Below are positions 1-8,607 of a stretch of DNA of 64,000 nucleotides, one piece after another; within the stretch, counting starts at the first letter, position 1, and every line of letters begins with the position of its first letter. Location of the stretch: the NCBI RefSeq assembly GCF_030687145.1, contig NZ_CP117460.1, positions 5,580,001 to 5,644,000 on the forward strand, in the 5' to 3' direction. Below the pieces are notes generated by a model. The model saw only the letters and a program-made list of their open reading frames with translations, did not search any database and had not been told where the DNA came from. Made by a program: the position numbers and the translations under genes. This stretch comes from Pseudomonas sp. FP1742 (GTDB lineage: Bacteria; Pseudomonadota; Gammaproteobacteria; Pseudomonadales; Pseudomonadaceae).

Positions 1-3
1 GCT

Positions 4-95
4 CCTGTGGGAGCGGGCTTGCTCGCTAAGAACGATGACGCGTAAGGCCTGAAAAACCGCGGCGTTTTCTTCGCGAGCAAGCCCGCTCCCACAGG
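4..95. repeat. REP pair (REPIN-like inverted repeat)
   Basis: Two copies of the REP core GTGGGAGCGGGCTTGCTCGC face each other, one at about 7-28 and the inverted copy at about 70-93, separated by some 40 bases. The arrangement is that of a REP doublet, which in Pseudomonas is mobilised by a RAYT transposase encoded elsewhere. The same core recurs at many places in this window. Confidence 0.93.
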
Positions 96-161
96 TTCTG
101 CCGATTAACTACCAACATTGGGGCTTGCCCAATCGGATTTGCCTAGGCAGAATCCGCTCCG

Positions 162-358
162 TCCTAGGGGAGTAGTCTCCCACGAGCGCCATGCTCGTCC
201 GGCATACGTCAACATACTTGGTCCTCAGACCATGGCGTATGCGACCCACGCGTCCGCACCAGACGGATCGCAGGGTTTGACAAGACCTATGACACGAACA
301 CCTTACCCGGGGCGGGAAGGCTGTACGTGTCATAGCCGTGTCGACCCGCCCCTTAGGA
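162..358 (+). promoter_or_regulatory. yybP-ykoY family (Mn2+) riboswitch
   Basis: The leader carries the GGGGAGTAG loop typical of the yybP-ykoY aptamer (167-175) and a GTCAACATAC segment resembling the second conserved loop (208-217). A closing P1 helix can be drawn between 162-170 and 349-358 (9 pairs with one bulged T). Inside it are hairpins 182-187/193-198, 202-208/236-242 and an exact 10-bp helix 287-296/326-335. The family senses Mn2+ and commonly precedes exporters of the GDT1/UPF0016 or MntP type, which fits the gene downstream. The AGGA at 355-358, the likely ribosome-binding site 8 bases before the ATG, lies in the 3' strand of P1, so control is probably translational. The call rests on motif recognition and hand folding, not on a covariance-model search. 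Confidence 0.8.
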
Positions 359-366
359 AAACCCTG

Positions 367-954
367 ATGCTGGATTCACTTCTCGTTCCCACCGCAATCG
401 TTGCCTTGGCCGAAATCGGCGACAAGACGCAACTGCTCGCGCTCATTCTCGCCGCTCGTTTTCGCAAACCCTGGCCGATCATTGCCGGCATCGTCGCCGC
501 GACCCTGGCCAACCACGCGGCGGCCGGTGCGGTAGGCGCCTGGTTCGGCAGTTTCTTCTCGAATGCGACGCTGCACTGGATCCTCGCCGCCAGCTTCGCC
601 GCTACCGCACTGTGGACACTGGTGCCGGACAAGATGGACGAAGACGAAGCCAGCACCGCCCGCAAGTTCGGACCGTTCCTGACCACGTTGATTGCGTTTT
701 TTCTTGCGGAGATGGGCGACAAGACCCAGGTCGCGACCGTGATGCTGGCCGCGCAATACCCGGAACTGTGGCTGGTGATTATCGGCACCACCGCCGGGAT
801 GTTGATTGCCAACGTGCCGGTGGTACTGGCGGGCAACTTTGCGGCGGAAAAACTGCCTCTGACTTTGATTCGTCGCCTGGCGGCGTCGGCGTTCTTCATC
901 CTGGCGATCGTCGCGGTGTACAAGGCGATGCAGAGCAGTGGGTGGATTGGATAA
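367..954 (+). CDS. GDT1/TMEM165 (UPF0016) family Mn2+ exporter
   Basis: Small integral membrane protein of 195 aa with two related halves of about three membrane segments each. Each half carries the family signature: E16-I-G-D-K-T near the N-terminus and E115-M-G-D-K-T in the middle. These acidic motifs form the cation site in GDT1 proteins. Bacterial members such as MneA of Vibrio export Mn2+. The start at 367 follows AGGA by 8 bases; an upstream in-frame ATG at 118 would place the riboswitch inside the coding region and is rejected. The Mn2+ riboswitch immediately upstream supports manganese homeostasis as the role. Substrate is inferred from family and context. Confidence 0.9.
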   Translation: MLDSLLVPTAIVALAEIGDKTQLLALILAARFRKPWPIIAGIVAATLANHAAAGAVGAWFGSFFSNATLHWILAASFAATALWTLVPDKMDEDEASTARKFGPFLTTLIAFFLAEMGDKTQVATVMLAAQYPELWLVIIGTTAGMLIANVPVVLAGNFAAEKLPLTLIRRLAASAFFILAIVAVYKAMQSSGWIG

Positions 955-1091
955 CTTCCATATCTTTGCGCCAGATATAGAGCACGACTATAAATAAAAT
1001 ATCATCGATAGCTGACATAACTGACAGCTATCGGCGATTTCTCGCCACGCTTATCTTCATGGTTCCTGATCTACACACAAGGATCGTCACC

Positions 1092-1598
1092 ATGAATACC
1101 GACAGCTCCGCCTCTAAAACCAACCCTATTCTAATTCCCCCATCCCCTTTCAGTAACGACTGTAGCTACACCGCGACAGTGGACCCGATTGATACGAAAC
1201 GTGTGCGCATTTGTTTGAAGGGCCGAACTGAAAATGGCCTGAAAGAACTGGAAGCACTGCATGGACGTGCCACCCTCAACGTCTCAACCGTTGGGGGAGG
1301 CTATTATTCGTCTGCCGACAAGCACGAAAGCGATGACCAGAACAGCTACTACTGGACCTTTCCTGCCGCAGGCGATAATTCTCACTTCAAAATTTCAGAT
1401 GGCGCAGACAATCCTTTCCGGATCAACTTCGTAAAGACGTCGGACTCAAGATATTACGAGATTATGTGTGAGTTTTTCTTGGTGTTTGGCAACAAATATG
1501 ATTACAACCCGGCCCTCACGTACATCACCATTGATTATCCAATAAAGGACCCAGGCGGAATATTCAGGGACACATTCAAACTCGAAACAGAACACTAA
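1092..1598 (+). CDS. hypothetical protein, orphan
   Basis: 168 aa with no signal peptide or membrane segment; I do not recognise a family. The start is set by AAGGA at 1079-1083, 8 bases before the ATG. The sequence is polar, rich in Asn, Asp, Ser and Tyr, with alternating hydrophobic and polar stretches that suggest a beta-rich soluble fold. Codon use looks less GC-biased than in the neighbours (many AAT, ATT, AAA), which hints at accessory or acquired origin. It is transcribed alone, between the exporter gene and a convergent protease gene, and ends at a strong terminator. No function can be given. Confidence 0.75.
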   Translation: MNTDSSASKTNPILIPPSPFSNDCSYTATVDPIDTKRVRICLKGRTENGLKELEALHGRATLNVSTVGGGYYSSADKHESDDQNSYYWTFPAAGDNSHFKISDGADNPFRINFVKTSDSRYYEIMCEFFLVFGNKYDYNPALTYITIDYPIKDPGGIFRDTFKLETEH

Positions 1599-1606
1599 GC
1601 GATTCA

Positions 1607-1639
1607 AGGCGCTCTTGAAAAAACAAGAGCGCCTTTTTT
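1607..1639. terminator. Rho-independent terminator, probably bidirectional
   Basis: An exact 11-bp stem (AGGCGCTCTTG / CAAGAGCGCCT) with a 6-base loop is followed by TTTTTT on the plus strand. It lies between the stops of two convergent genes, and A-rich sequence around it could let it serve both directions. Confidence 0.9.
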
Positions 1640-1642
1640 AGT

Positions 1643-2461
1643 TCAAGACTTCCGTGCTTTCTCATACAACGGCATGACTTTCGGAATCGCCGCCTGCAAC
1701 GACGCAATCCGGCTGCCCGACGCCGGGTGAGTGCTCAAGAACTCTGGCGGTGCGCCTTCCGAGGCTTTGCTCATCTTGTTCCACAGGGTGATCGCGGCGT
1801 TCGGGTTGTAACCGGCGCGGGCGGCCAGTTCGAGGCCTATCAGGTCCGCTTCGTTTTCGTTTTCGCGACTGTTGGGCAAGGTCATGCCGTATTTGGCCAC
1901 GGTGTCTGCCAGGGCCAGGCTGTCCTGGCCCAGACCGAGCAGCGCACCGGCGCCCTGCTTGGCCATTTCGATACCGTAAGCCCTGGACATCGCTTCACGA
2001 CTGTGCTCGCGCAAGGCGTGAGCGATTTCATGGCCAATGATGGCGGCGATTTCGTCGTCAGTGAGTTGCAGGGTGTCGATCAGCCCGCTGTAGAAAATGA
2101 TCTTGCCGCCAGGCCCGCAGGAGGCATTCAGCTCGTCGCTCTTGATCAGGTTCACTTCCCATTGCCACTGGGCCGAATCCGGACGGAACACCGGTGCCTG
2201 GGCAATCAGGCGATTGGAGATGGCCTGGACGCGCTTCGCATTGTTACTGGATTTATCCAGCACGCCTTTGGTGCTCGCCTCCCCGATGGTCTGTTGATAA
2301 GACTGGGCGTACATCTGGTTGACCTCGGAGGTCGACAACATGCTGAACATGTATTGCGTGCGCTCAACGCCCACGGCGCCACCGCTGGTGGTGTTGACCG
2401 ACTGACAACCGGCAAGCAGCAGACTTGCACTCAGTGCACACAAAACCAATGTCTTACTCAT
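1643..2461 (-). CDS. M48 family metalloprotease, lipoprotein (LoiP/YggG-like)
   Basis: 272 aa from the ATG at 2461, chosen because AGGGAG lies 9 bases upstream and because it starts a clean lipoprotein signal ending in the lipobox LLAGC with Cys19. The zinc-binding HEIAH is at residues 144-148 and the third ligand lies in the ENEAD stretch near 202-206, as in M48 peptidases. Small M48 lipoproteins such as E. coli LoiP act at the periplasmic face of the outer membrane in protein quality control. The residue after the lipid Cys is Gln, so outer-membrane sorting is expected. Substrates are unknown. It is monocistronic and convergent with the hypothetical gene at 1092. Confidence 0.9.
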   Translation of the reverse strand: MSKTLVLCALSASLLLAGCQSVNTTSGGAVGVERTQYMFSMLSTSEVNQMYAQSYQQTIGEASTKGVLDKSSNNAKRVQAISNRLIAQAPVFRPDSAQWQWEVNLIKSDELNASCGPGGKIIFYSGLIDTLQLTDDEIAAIIGHEIAHALREHSREAMSRAYGIEMAKQGAGALLGLGQDSLALADTVAKYGMTLPNSRENENEADLIGLELAARAGYNPNAAITLWNKMSKASEGAPPEFLSTHPASGSRIASLQAAIPKVMPLYEKARKS

Positions 2462-2735
2462 CAAGAAGCTCCCTGGAAACATGCCGCGTATCCTAGGTGG
2501 GGATTTGTATCGGCGCTAGATACAACGGACGTGTAGCACGTACATTTCAGACAAAGCCCCGATCACCGTAGGAAAAAATTCACACAACAGCGTCCGCCGC
2601 GGCTGATCACGGCCAGCAATGATTCATTTACGACATCCAGCACTCTAAAACAGCCAATTCGTTACACCTGGCTCATGCCCCACCGCCCCAGTGCCGATAC
2701 AGCTCTGCAGACGTCCTCTTGCGTGCGGAGCACCC

Positions 2736-4877
2736 ATGAAATTCAAGTCGATCCAGTTTTCCGTTGCCGCCCTGGCCGGCGCCATTGTGCTCAGCGTTGT
2801 CGCAGCCCTGGTGCTGTACGCGCTGTTTTCCGGCGCCCGGACCCAAGACATGGTCCAGCAACGGACTCAGGCGCAGTTCGAGCAAGTCATCGAACAGCGC
2901 CTGACGTCGCTGGCGCAAACCCAGGTCAGCCAGATCCAGCGCGAACTCGAAGCGCCGCTGCTGATTGCCGGCGGTCTGGTGCGGGTCAATGCGCTGATCG
3001 GCACACCAGGCGCCGACGGCCAGCCGCAACTGAGCCTGGGCCGTGAGCAACTGATCAGCCTGATCAAGGAAAACGTCGCCCGGAACCCGAAAATTCTCGG
3101 CACCTACATTGGGTGGGAAAAAAACGCCCTCGACCACAACGATGCGGCCTACGTCGACACCAAAGTAGTCGGCATCGACGCCAGCAACGGGCGCTTCCTG
3201 CCATGGTGGTTCCGTAACGAAGACGGCAGCCTGGGCCTGGACAAACTGGTCGACGTCGACGACCAGAAAACCTTGTCCACCGGTGTGCGCGCCAGCGAGT
3301 ACTACCTGTGCTCGAAAGAAACCAAAAAAGCCTGCGTGATCGATCCGGCGCCCTACAAGGTTGGCGACAAGATCGTCATGCTCGCCTCCTTCATTGAACC
3401 GATCATGCTCAACGGTGCGTTCCAGGGCATCGTCGGCGCCGACCTGTCGGTGAACTTCATCCAGGAAATGCTCCTGGGGGCGAATCAGAAACTGTACAGC
3501 GGCGCCGGGGAAATGGCCCTGATCGGCGGTAACGGCCGGATCGTCGCCTACACCAAAGACCCGAGTAAATTCGGCGAAAAGGTCAGCGACATCCTCGACA
3601 GCAAGCAGATTGCCAACATGGCCAATCTCAAGCGCGGCGAAGTGACTTACACCGTCGACAAGGCCCAGGGCCGGATCGAGTTGTACCTGCCCTTCGGCAT
3701 CGGCCAGACCGACGCCCACTGGACCTTGATGCTGCAACTGCCGCTGAATGCAGTGATGGCCGACCTGCAAAAACTTCAGGGTGACCTGGACGCACAGCGC
3801 AAGTCCGACACCTTTGGCATGGCCATGGTCGGCTTGCTGATCGCCGGCATTGGTTTGTTGGTGATCTGGCTGGTGGGCCACGGCATTGCCCGGCCGCTGA
3901 AGCAAATGGTCGCGATGCTCGACGACATTGCCCAGGGCGAAGGCGATCTCACCCGCCGTCTGACCAGCGACCGCGCCGATGAATTGGGCTCGATCGCCAA
4001 GGGTTTCAACACTTTCCTGGCCAAGTTGCAGGCGATGATTACCCAAGTGGTGACATCGGTGCAGAGCGTCAGCGATTCGTCGGAACACACCGCCGACATC
4101 GCCATTCGCACCAACATCGGTGTGCATAAACAAATGGCCGAGATCGATCAGGTCGCCACCGCCGTGCATGAAATGACTGCCACCGCCCAGGACGTGGCGC
4201 GCAACGCCACCCAGGCCGCGCAAGCCGCCAGCCATGCGGATCAGGCGGCGGCGCAGGGCATGCAAATCGTGCGGGATACGTCGAATTCGATTGGTGTTCT
4301 GGCGGTGGAAATCGGCAAGGCCGTTGGCGTGGTGCAGACCCTGGCCAAGGACAGCGAAAACATCAACGCGATCCTGACGGCCATTCGCGGCATCGCCGAG
4401 CAGACCAACCTGCTGGCCTTGAACGCGGCCATCGAAGCCGCGCGGGCCGGTGAACAGGGTCGGGGTTTTGCGGTGGTGGCCGATGAAGTGCGCAACCTGG
4501 CGCAGAAAACCCAGAAGGCCACGGAAGAAATCCAGACCATGATCCAGCAATTGCAACAAGGCACCCGGGATGTGGTGCGGGTCATGGAGGACAGTCAGAA
4601 CCGCACCGACGAAAGCGTGCAGCACGCGGCGAAAGCGGCCCAAGCGCTGGAAACCATTACCCAGGCGGTGTCGGTGATCAACGACATGAACACCCAGATC
4701 GCCAGCGCCGCCGAGGAACAGAGCGCGGTGGCCGACGACATCAACCGCAACGTGATCAACATTGGGCAAGTGGCCAATGAAGTGGCCGGTGGTGCGGATG
4801 AGTCGAGCGCGGCCAGTGCGGACTTGACCAAGTTGGCGGAACAGCAGCGGCGGTTGATCAATCAGTTCAAGGTTTGA
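2736..4877 (+). CDS. methyl-accepting chemotaxis protein with double-Cache sensor domain
   Basis: 713 aa. An N-terminal membrane helix (about 8-32) is followed by a large periplasmic domain (about 35-355) of the dCache_1 type, a second membrane helix (about 365-390), a HAMP segment, and a cytoplasmic signalling domain. The conserved hairpin tip [20 protein letters not shown] and the following [15 protein letters not shown] are present. Pseudomonas dCache receptors such as PctA-C bind amino acids or related compounds, but I cannot assign a ligand. The start has GGAG 8-10 bases upstream and gives a normal signal anchor. The gene is not near che genes, as is usual for Pseudomonas receptors. Confidence 0.93.
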   Translation: MKFKSIQFSVAALAGAIVLSVVAALVLYALFSGARTQDMVQQRTQAQFEQVIEQRLTSLAQTQVSQIQRELEAPLLIAGGLVRVNALIGTPGADGQPQLSLGREQLISLIKENVARNPKILGTYIGWEKNALDHNDAAYVDTKVVGIDASNGRFLPWWFRNEDGSLGLDKLVDVDDQKTLSTGVRASEYYLCSKETKKACVIDPAPYKVGDKIVMLASFIEPIMLNGAFQGIVGADLSVNFIQEMLLGANQKLYSGAGEMALIGGNGRIVAYTKDPSKFGEKVSDILDSKQIANMANLKRGEVTYTVDKAQGRIELYLPFGIGQTDAHWTLMLQLPLNAVMADLQKLQGDLDAQRKSDTFGMAMVGLLIAGIGLLVIWLVGHGIARPLKQMVAMLDDIAQGEGDLTRRLTSDRADELGSIAKGFNTFLAKLQAMITQVVTSVQSVSDSSEHTADIAIRTNIGVHKQMAEIDQVATAVHEMTATAQDVARNATQAAQAASHADQAAAQGMQIVRDTSNSIGVLAVEIGKAVGVVQTLAKDSENINAILTAIRGIAEQTNLLALNAAIEAARAGEQGRGFAVVADEVRNLAQKTQKATEEIQTMIQQLQQGTRDVVRVMEDSQNRTDESVQHAAKAAQALETITQAVSVINDMNTQIASAAEEQSAVADDINRNVINIGQVANEVAGGADESSAASADLTKLAEQQRRLINQFKV

Positions 4878-4890
4878 TCATAGGACCCCA

Positions 4891-4986
4891 TCGCGGGCAA
4901 GCCCGCTCCCACATTTGATCTCCAGTGGATACAAAATCCGTGAACAATGGAGATCCACTGTGGGAGCGGGCTTGCTCGCGAAGGCG
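4891..4986. repeat. REP pair
   Basis: An inverted REP copy at 4891-4915 and a direct copy at about 4959-4986 share the GCGGGCTTGCTCGCG core. Between them a second inverted repeat (CCAGTGGAT / ATCCACTG) extends the possible hairpin. The element lies between two convergent genes. Confidence 0.9.
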
Positions 4987-5007
4987 TCAGCACAGACACC
5001 CAATCAC

Positions 5008-5631
5008 TCAACCCGGGGTCAAACACTCCGGCCCATTCAGCTTCGGATCATTCACCAGGTTCGCCAGCACCCGCTCGCGCAATGGCGCAGGTTCGCTGGC
5101 CAGCAGCGCCTGCAAGGCATGTAGCGGGGTTTCAGGATTGAGCCAGGCTTCCTGCCCCGCCGCATCGAGAATCAACGGCCGACGCTGACTCGAAGCAGGT
5201 TGGGTGATCACCGCCGTACTCAGCCATACCTGCTCCTGCACTGGATACGCTTCCCAGATCGCCGCGAAGTACAGCGTCGAGCCCTCCCCCGGCGTCAGCC
5301 AATATGGACGTTTGCGCGTAGTGCCGCGCCATTCGTAAAAACCATTGGCCGGCAGCAGGCAACGACGCAGGCGCAAGGCTTCGCGAAACATCGGTTGCTC
5401 GGCCACGGTTTCGGCGCGGGCATGGGCCGGGGTGCGGGACAAGTCGGTCAGCCATGGCGGCGTCAGGCCCCAGCGGGCACGGGCCAACTCACGCTGCCCG
5501 TCTGCACCGGCACGCAGCATCAGTACCGAATCGTTGGGGGAGATATTCCACTGGGCCTGCTGATCGGCGGGGAATCCGGGCAGGGCCGCGAAGGCGGGGT
5601 TCCAGCGAAACAGGGCATAACGTCCACACAT
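5008..5631 (-). CDS. SRAP (YedK/HMCES) family protein, divergent active site
   Basis: 207 aa beginning MCGRY, so Cys2 becomes N-terminal after Met removal. In this family it forms a thiazolidine crosslink with abasic sites in single-stranded DNA. GFYEW (Glu100) is conserved. Two other key positions differ from E. coli YedK: the NARSET-type motif reads HARAET (His70 in place of Asn), and the histidine of HxRMP is replaced (Ser148 in SQRRP). In YedK, Asn75, Glu105 and His160 line the site. The protein may be a paralogous form with altered chemistry. No clear LexA box is visible upstream. It is followed on the same strand by no close partner. Confidence 0.88.
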   Translation of the reverse strand: MCGRYALFRWNPAFAALPGFPADQQAQWNISPNDSVLMLRAGADGQRELARARWGLTPPWLTDLSRTPAHARAETVAEQPMFREALRLRRCLLPANGFYEWRGTTRKRPYWLTPGEGSTLYFAAIWEAYPVQEQVWLSTAVITQPASSQRRPLILDAAGQEAWLNPETPLHALQALLASEPAPLRERVLANLVNDPKLNGPECLTPG

Positions 5632-5666
5632 GGGGTAATACGACTCTTGATCAAACGAACGTCAGC

Positions 5667-5927
5667 CTAACAGACCAGCGTGCCGGGAAAGCTGTCCGGT
5701 TCATCGCCGGACAGGGGCAGCGCGGCATTGTACGCGGCGATCAGCTCCCGGGCGTATTGCGCCTGGTCGTTATCGACCGATACACCCAGCAGGCCGAATA
5801 TCGGCAATTCCCCGGTGCCGCCGATCAAATCCCGGCCCACCAGATGCGCCTCGATGCCTTCACTGGCCAGCATGCTCAGCAGCAATTCGCCTTCCATCAG
5901 GTTTTCCGGCTCGTAGATACGCTGCAT
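5667..5927 (-). CDS. DUF2007 domain protein
   Basis: 86 aa matching the small DUF2007 family, described as putative signal-transducing proteins with a PII-like ferredoxin fold. The N-terminal part MQRIYEPENLMEGELL and the GIEAHLVG segment are typical. No signal peptide or membrane segment is present. It lies 12 bases downstream of the zinc-ribbon gene at 5940 on the same strand, so the two are probably cotranscribed. Biochemical role unknown. Confidence 0.85.
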   Translation of the reverse strand: MQRIYEPENLMEGELLLSMLASEGIEAHLVGRDLIGGTGELPIFGLLGVSVDNDQAQYARELIAAYNAALPLSGDEPDSFPGTLVC

Positions 5928-5939
5928 GGGTGAACCCCT

Positions 5940-6122
5940 TCATTCGTTTTCGCTGTAGACGTCGAGGTGCCATTCCTCACCGTGAACCTGCAATACAAAG
6001 GTAATGGGACGACAACACACCGGACAATCCTCGATATAGGTCTGATCACCGCCAGACAAATCCAGAACAGCCTCGACTTCTTCACCGCAATACGGACATT
6101 CATACTGCGCAGTTTCCAGCAT
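5940..6122 (-). CDS. CPXCG-motif cysteine-rich small protein
   Basis: 60 aa with two cysteine pairs, ECPYCGE (residues 8-14) and DCPVCCR, which should bind one zinc or iron. This is the Pseudomonas/Vibrio CPXCG family of short proteins with no known function. The length is normal for the family. It is the first gene of a probable two-gene unit with the DUF2007 gene and is divergent from the acyltransferase gene. Confidence 0.88.
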   Translation of the reverse strand: MLETAQYECPYCGEEVEAVLDLSGGDQTYIEDCPVCCRPITFVLQVHGEEWHLDVYSENE

Positions 6123-6261
6123 CGCGGTCTCCCAGGTGACTTGTGCGTATAATCGCCGGTCTATTTGCAGGGCTATTTTTGTCTGGCTACCTTTTCAGAC
6201 CGTGCCCCGTTGGTTTTCGATCAAAACCTTTACTTACCCTAGCCGTTTCCAACAAGAGAGC

Positions 6262-7428
6262 ATGATGGGCGAATTCGATGCCATCCGACCTTACGACGAC
6301 AGCGAAGTCCCAGCGGTGCTGGCACGGCTGCTCGGCGACAAGGCGTTTCTAGATATCCTCACCCACTTCCGCTTCCCGCGTTTTGCCGGTGCCTTCGGCT
6401 GGATGCTCAAACCTCTTATAGCGCATCGGCTGCGCCGTGAGTTCGCCGGCGTCACGTCGGTGGCCACGTTGCAGGACAAAGTCGAGTTTTACGTCGACCA
6501 CACCATCGAGCGCGCCACGGACGGGGTGACCTACACCGGCGTGGAGCAATTCAAATCCGGCAGCGCCTACCTGTTCATCGCCAACCACCGCGACATCGTG
6601 ATGGACCCGGCCTTCGTCAACTACGCCGTGTACCACGCCGGCCTGCCGACCCCGCGCATCGCCATTGGCGACAACCTGCTGCAAAAGCCATTTGTCAGTG
6701 ACCTGATGCGCCTGAACAAAAGCTTCATCGTGCACCGTTCGATTACCGGTCGTCGCGAGAAAATGGCGGCGTATCAATTGCTGTCGGCCTACATCAACCA
6801 CTCGATCCGCAACGATTGCGCCTCGATCTGGATCGCCCAGGCCGAAGGTCGCGCCAAGGACGGTGACGACCGCACCGAATCGGCGATCCTCAAGATGTTC
6901 CACATGAGCCGCAAGGACGAGCCGTTCGGCGAAGTCATCCGTTCGCTGAACCTCACCCCGGTGTCGATCAGCTACGAATACGACCCGTGCGACCAGGCCA
7001 AGGCCCGCGAGCTCTATATTCGCGCCACCACTGGCAGCTACACCAAGGCGCCGGGCGAGGATGACGTGAGCATCGCCAAGGGCATTACCGGTTACAAGGG
7101 CCGGGTTCATGTGAACTTCGCCGCGCCCATCACCGAATTGTTCGAAGACACCAAGCAATTGGCGATCGAAATGGACAAGCAGATCCTTGGCGGTTACCGG
7201 TTGTTCCCGGTGCACTACCTGGCGTATGCACAGTGGAAAGATGCTGACCCGCAATTGCAGGTGCCAAAAGCGGCCGAGCTGTTTGCGGCTGATGAGCTGG
7301 CCAAGGCTCAGGAAGAGTGGCAGCGCCGGCTGGAGGCTTGCCCTGAGGAGCATCGTCCGTTCCTGGTGCTGCAATATGCGACGCCGGTGCGCAATCAGTA
7401 TCGGGTCAAGGCCGGGTTGCCGCTGTAG
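6262..7428 (+). CDS. 1-acylglycerol-3-phosphate O-acyltransferase family protein
   Basis: 388 aa of the PlsC/PlsB-like acyltransferase superfamily. The HX4D catalytic motif is NHRDIVMD, preceded by hydrophobic YLFIA, and the second block contains AEGRAKDGDD. The protein is longer than classical PlsC and lacks obvious membrane helices, so it belongs to the larger cytoplasmic or peripheral branch. Its acyl acceptor cannot be named. The start at ATG 6262 (or 6265, a tandem ATG) has AAGAGAG upstream; the frame is open further upstream to 6136 but without a ribosome-binding site. Confidence 0.85.
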   Translation: MMGEFDAIRPYDDSEVPAVLARLLGDKAFLDILTHFRFPRFAGAFGWMLKPLIAHRLRREFAGVTSVATLQDKVEFYVDHTIERATDGVTYTGVEQFKSGSAYLFIANHRDIVMDPAFVNYAVYHAGLPTPRIAIGDNLLQKPFVSDLMRLNKSFIVHRSITGRREKMAAYQLLSAYINHSIRNDCASIWIAQAEGRAKDGDDRTESAILKMFHMSRKDEPFGEVIRSLNLTPVSISYEYDPCDQAKARELYIRATTGSYTKAPGEDDVSIAKGITGYKGRVHVNFAAPITELFEDTKQLAIEMDKQILGGYRLFPVHYLAYAQWKDADPQLQVPKAAELFAADELAKAQEEWQRRLEACPEEHRPFLVLQYATPVRNQYRVKAGLPL

Positions 7429-7456
7429 GGCAATGGCTGGAAATGACAACAGCGCC

Positions 7457-7591
7457 CTGTGGCGAGGGGGCTTGCCCCCGTTCGGCTGCGCAGCAGTCGT
7501 AGAACCGATGGCAGCGGGCATGTCAGAAAGACCAGCGATTGCCATTTCAGGGCTGCTGTGCAGCCCAACGGGGGCAAGCCCCCTCGCCACA
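7457..7591. repeat. inverted repeat of a second REP type
   Basis: TGTGGCGAGGGGGCTTGCCC followed by CCGTT at about 7458-7482 is repeated in inverted form at about 7566-7591, with roughly 85 bases between. The core GAGGGGGCTTGCCCCC differs from the GAGCGGGCTTGCTCGC type found elsewhere in the window, so at least two REP families are present. It lies between convergent genes. Confidence 0.85.
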
Positions 7592-7607
7592 AGTTACCGC
7601 GTCGCGG

Positions 7608-7886
7608 TTAGACGCGAGTACTGACCCACGACACCAGTAACGCCATCCCGAGGCAGGCAAAACCGAAGCGGTAGAAAAACCGGTTCATGCGCAAGGTCGC
7701 CCAATCGAGCGTTGGCTCTTCGCTGGGTCGGCTCTGGCGCTGGGCTTCGATACTGGCCAAGGCACGTTGTTCACGACGACGGGTGGCATGCAGCAACCAG
7801 CCGCCCGGGCAGGCAAACAGCAAAGCCAGCAGGTTGATCAATTTGGCAGGATGAGCGGTAAAGAGCGAAATCAATTGCAGCGACAT
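7608..7886 (-). CDS. small membrane protein, function unknown
   Basis: 92 aa with two hydrophobic segments, one near residues 5-32 and one at the C-terminus (about 70-88), separated by a basic and polar loop rich in Arg and Gln. The start at 7886 is chosen because TGAGG lies upstream; the frame is open for 37 more codons without a better start. I do not recognise a characterised family. Confidence 0.7.
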   Translation of the reverse strand: MSLQLISLFTAHPAKLINLLALLFACPGGWLLHATRRREQRALASIEAQRQSRPSEEPTLDWATLRMNRFFYRFGFACLGMALLVSWVSTRV

Positions 7887-8020
7887 CACAAACCTCAGGC
7901 AAACCGGTGTAGCAGACGCCGGGACCGACGACCACGGCGCGGATTCTACCGAAAGTGCCCTGACCTGCCCCGGCTTTCCGACAAATAACGAAACCATTTA
8001 GCCGATGACTGTCCTGTGTC

Positions 8021-8287
8021 ATGGCGCCGTCATCTGAATCCGCCAGTCTGTCGCCCCTCGAAACCGACACGGACCCCGTCATGCTCCACGCCGAAAACCA
8101 GGACCGCCTCTACCTCATTGCCCAAAGCGACGAACAACAAACCTTAGTCGGCAGCCTTGCCTTCAATGTACAGGACCGGCATTGGCTGGTGTATTGCGCG
8201 TTGGGCGGGCATCAACATGCGGATTTGCCGGAGACGGACTTGCTGACCGGGGTGAGTGTTCTGGATTTCTATTCGGAGGCGGCTTGA
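8021..8287 (+). CDS. hypothetical protein
   Basis: 88 aa if started at the ATG at 8021; a second in-frame ATG at 8081 gives 68 aa starting MLHAENQDRLYLI. Neither has a strong ribosome-binding site. The body looks like a small alpha/beta domain (RLYLIAQSDEQQ, HWLVYCALGG). No family recognised. It is divergent from the small membrane protein gene and lies ahead of the DUF6124 leader. Confidence 0.6.
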   Translation: MAPSSESASLSPLETDTDPVMLHAENQDRLYLIAQSDEQQTLVGSLAFNVQDRHWLVYCALGGHQHADLPETDLLTGVSVLDFYSEAA

Positions 8288-8370
8288 GCGTCCTACAAAC
8301 GCAGTGATTGAAAGGGAAGATTCCGACAGGTTTTGAAGGTTGTCGCTCGGAAATGGGGTGGATAGGCTTT

Positions 8371-8600
8371 GGGGGTCGCTGCACATCAGCGACCGGGTGT
8401 GGAAACCCGAGGTTCAACAGACATGGTCCCATGGCATACTGCGGCGTTTTTCTGGCCGCCGTTTTGAGTTATGGCGGCTGTGCGTGGGAGGCCTTCGGGT
8501 CTGCCGGGTTTTGTCCGTTGTCTCGGTTTTCCACCCTGCGCACAGCTGCCACCTACTCGTGTGGAAACGGAAAAGTGGCAGCTCCAATGACTCAATGGAG
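8371..8600 (+). ncRNA. structured leader upstream of the DUF6124 gene
   Basis: The region lacks a convincing gene but holds several exact helices: GGTCGCTG / CAGCGACC at 8374-8381 and 8387-8394 with a 5-base loop, GCCGCC / GGCGGC at 8455-8460 and 8473-8478, and AGCTGCCAC / GTGGCAGCT at 8544-8552 and 8575-8583. The last ends 13 bases before the GGAG ribosome-binding site of the next gene. From memory, similar leaders precede DUF3077/DUF6124 genes in other Pseudomonas, where they are sometimes misannotated as short proteins. The likely role is cis-regulation. This is an inference that needs a conservation test. Confidence 0.5.
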
Positions 8601-8607
8601 ATTTGCC

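Noticed and set aside
118..366. N-terminal extension of the Mn2+ exporter from an ATG at 118
   Set aside because: It reads through the riboswitch structure; the family start and ribosome-binding site are at 367.
2673..4769. Long minus-strand open frame opposite the dCache chemoreceptor
   Set aside because: Its composition (very rich in His, Gln, Gly and Asp) is that of the antisense of a GC-rich gene, and the plus strand encodes an unmistakable chemoreceptor.
8308..8607. Extended N-terminus or separate short proteins ahead of the DUF6124 protein
   Set aside because: The sequence folds into exact hairpins and the family protein starts at 8608 behind a good ribosome-binding site.
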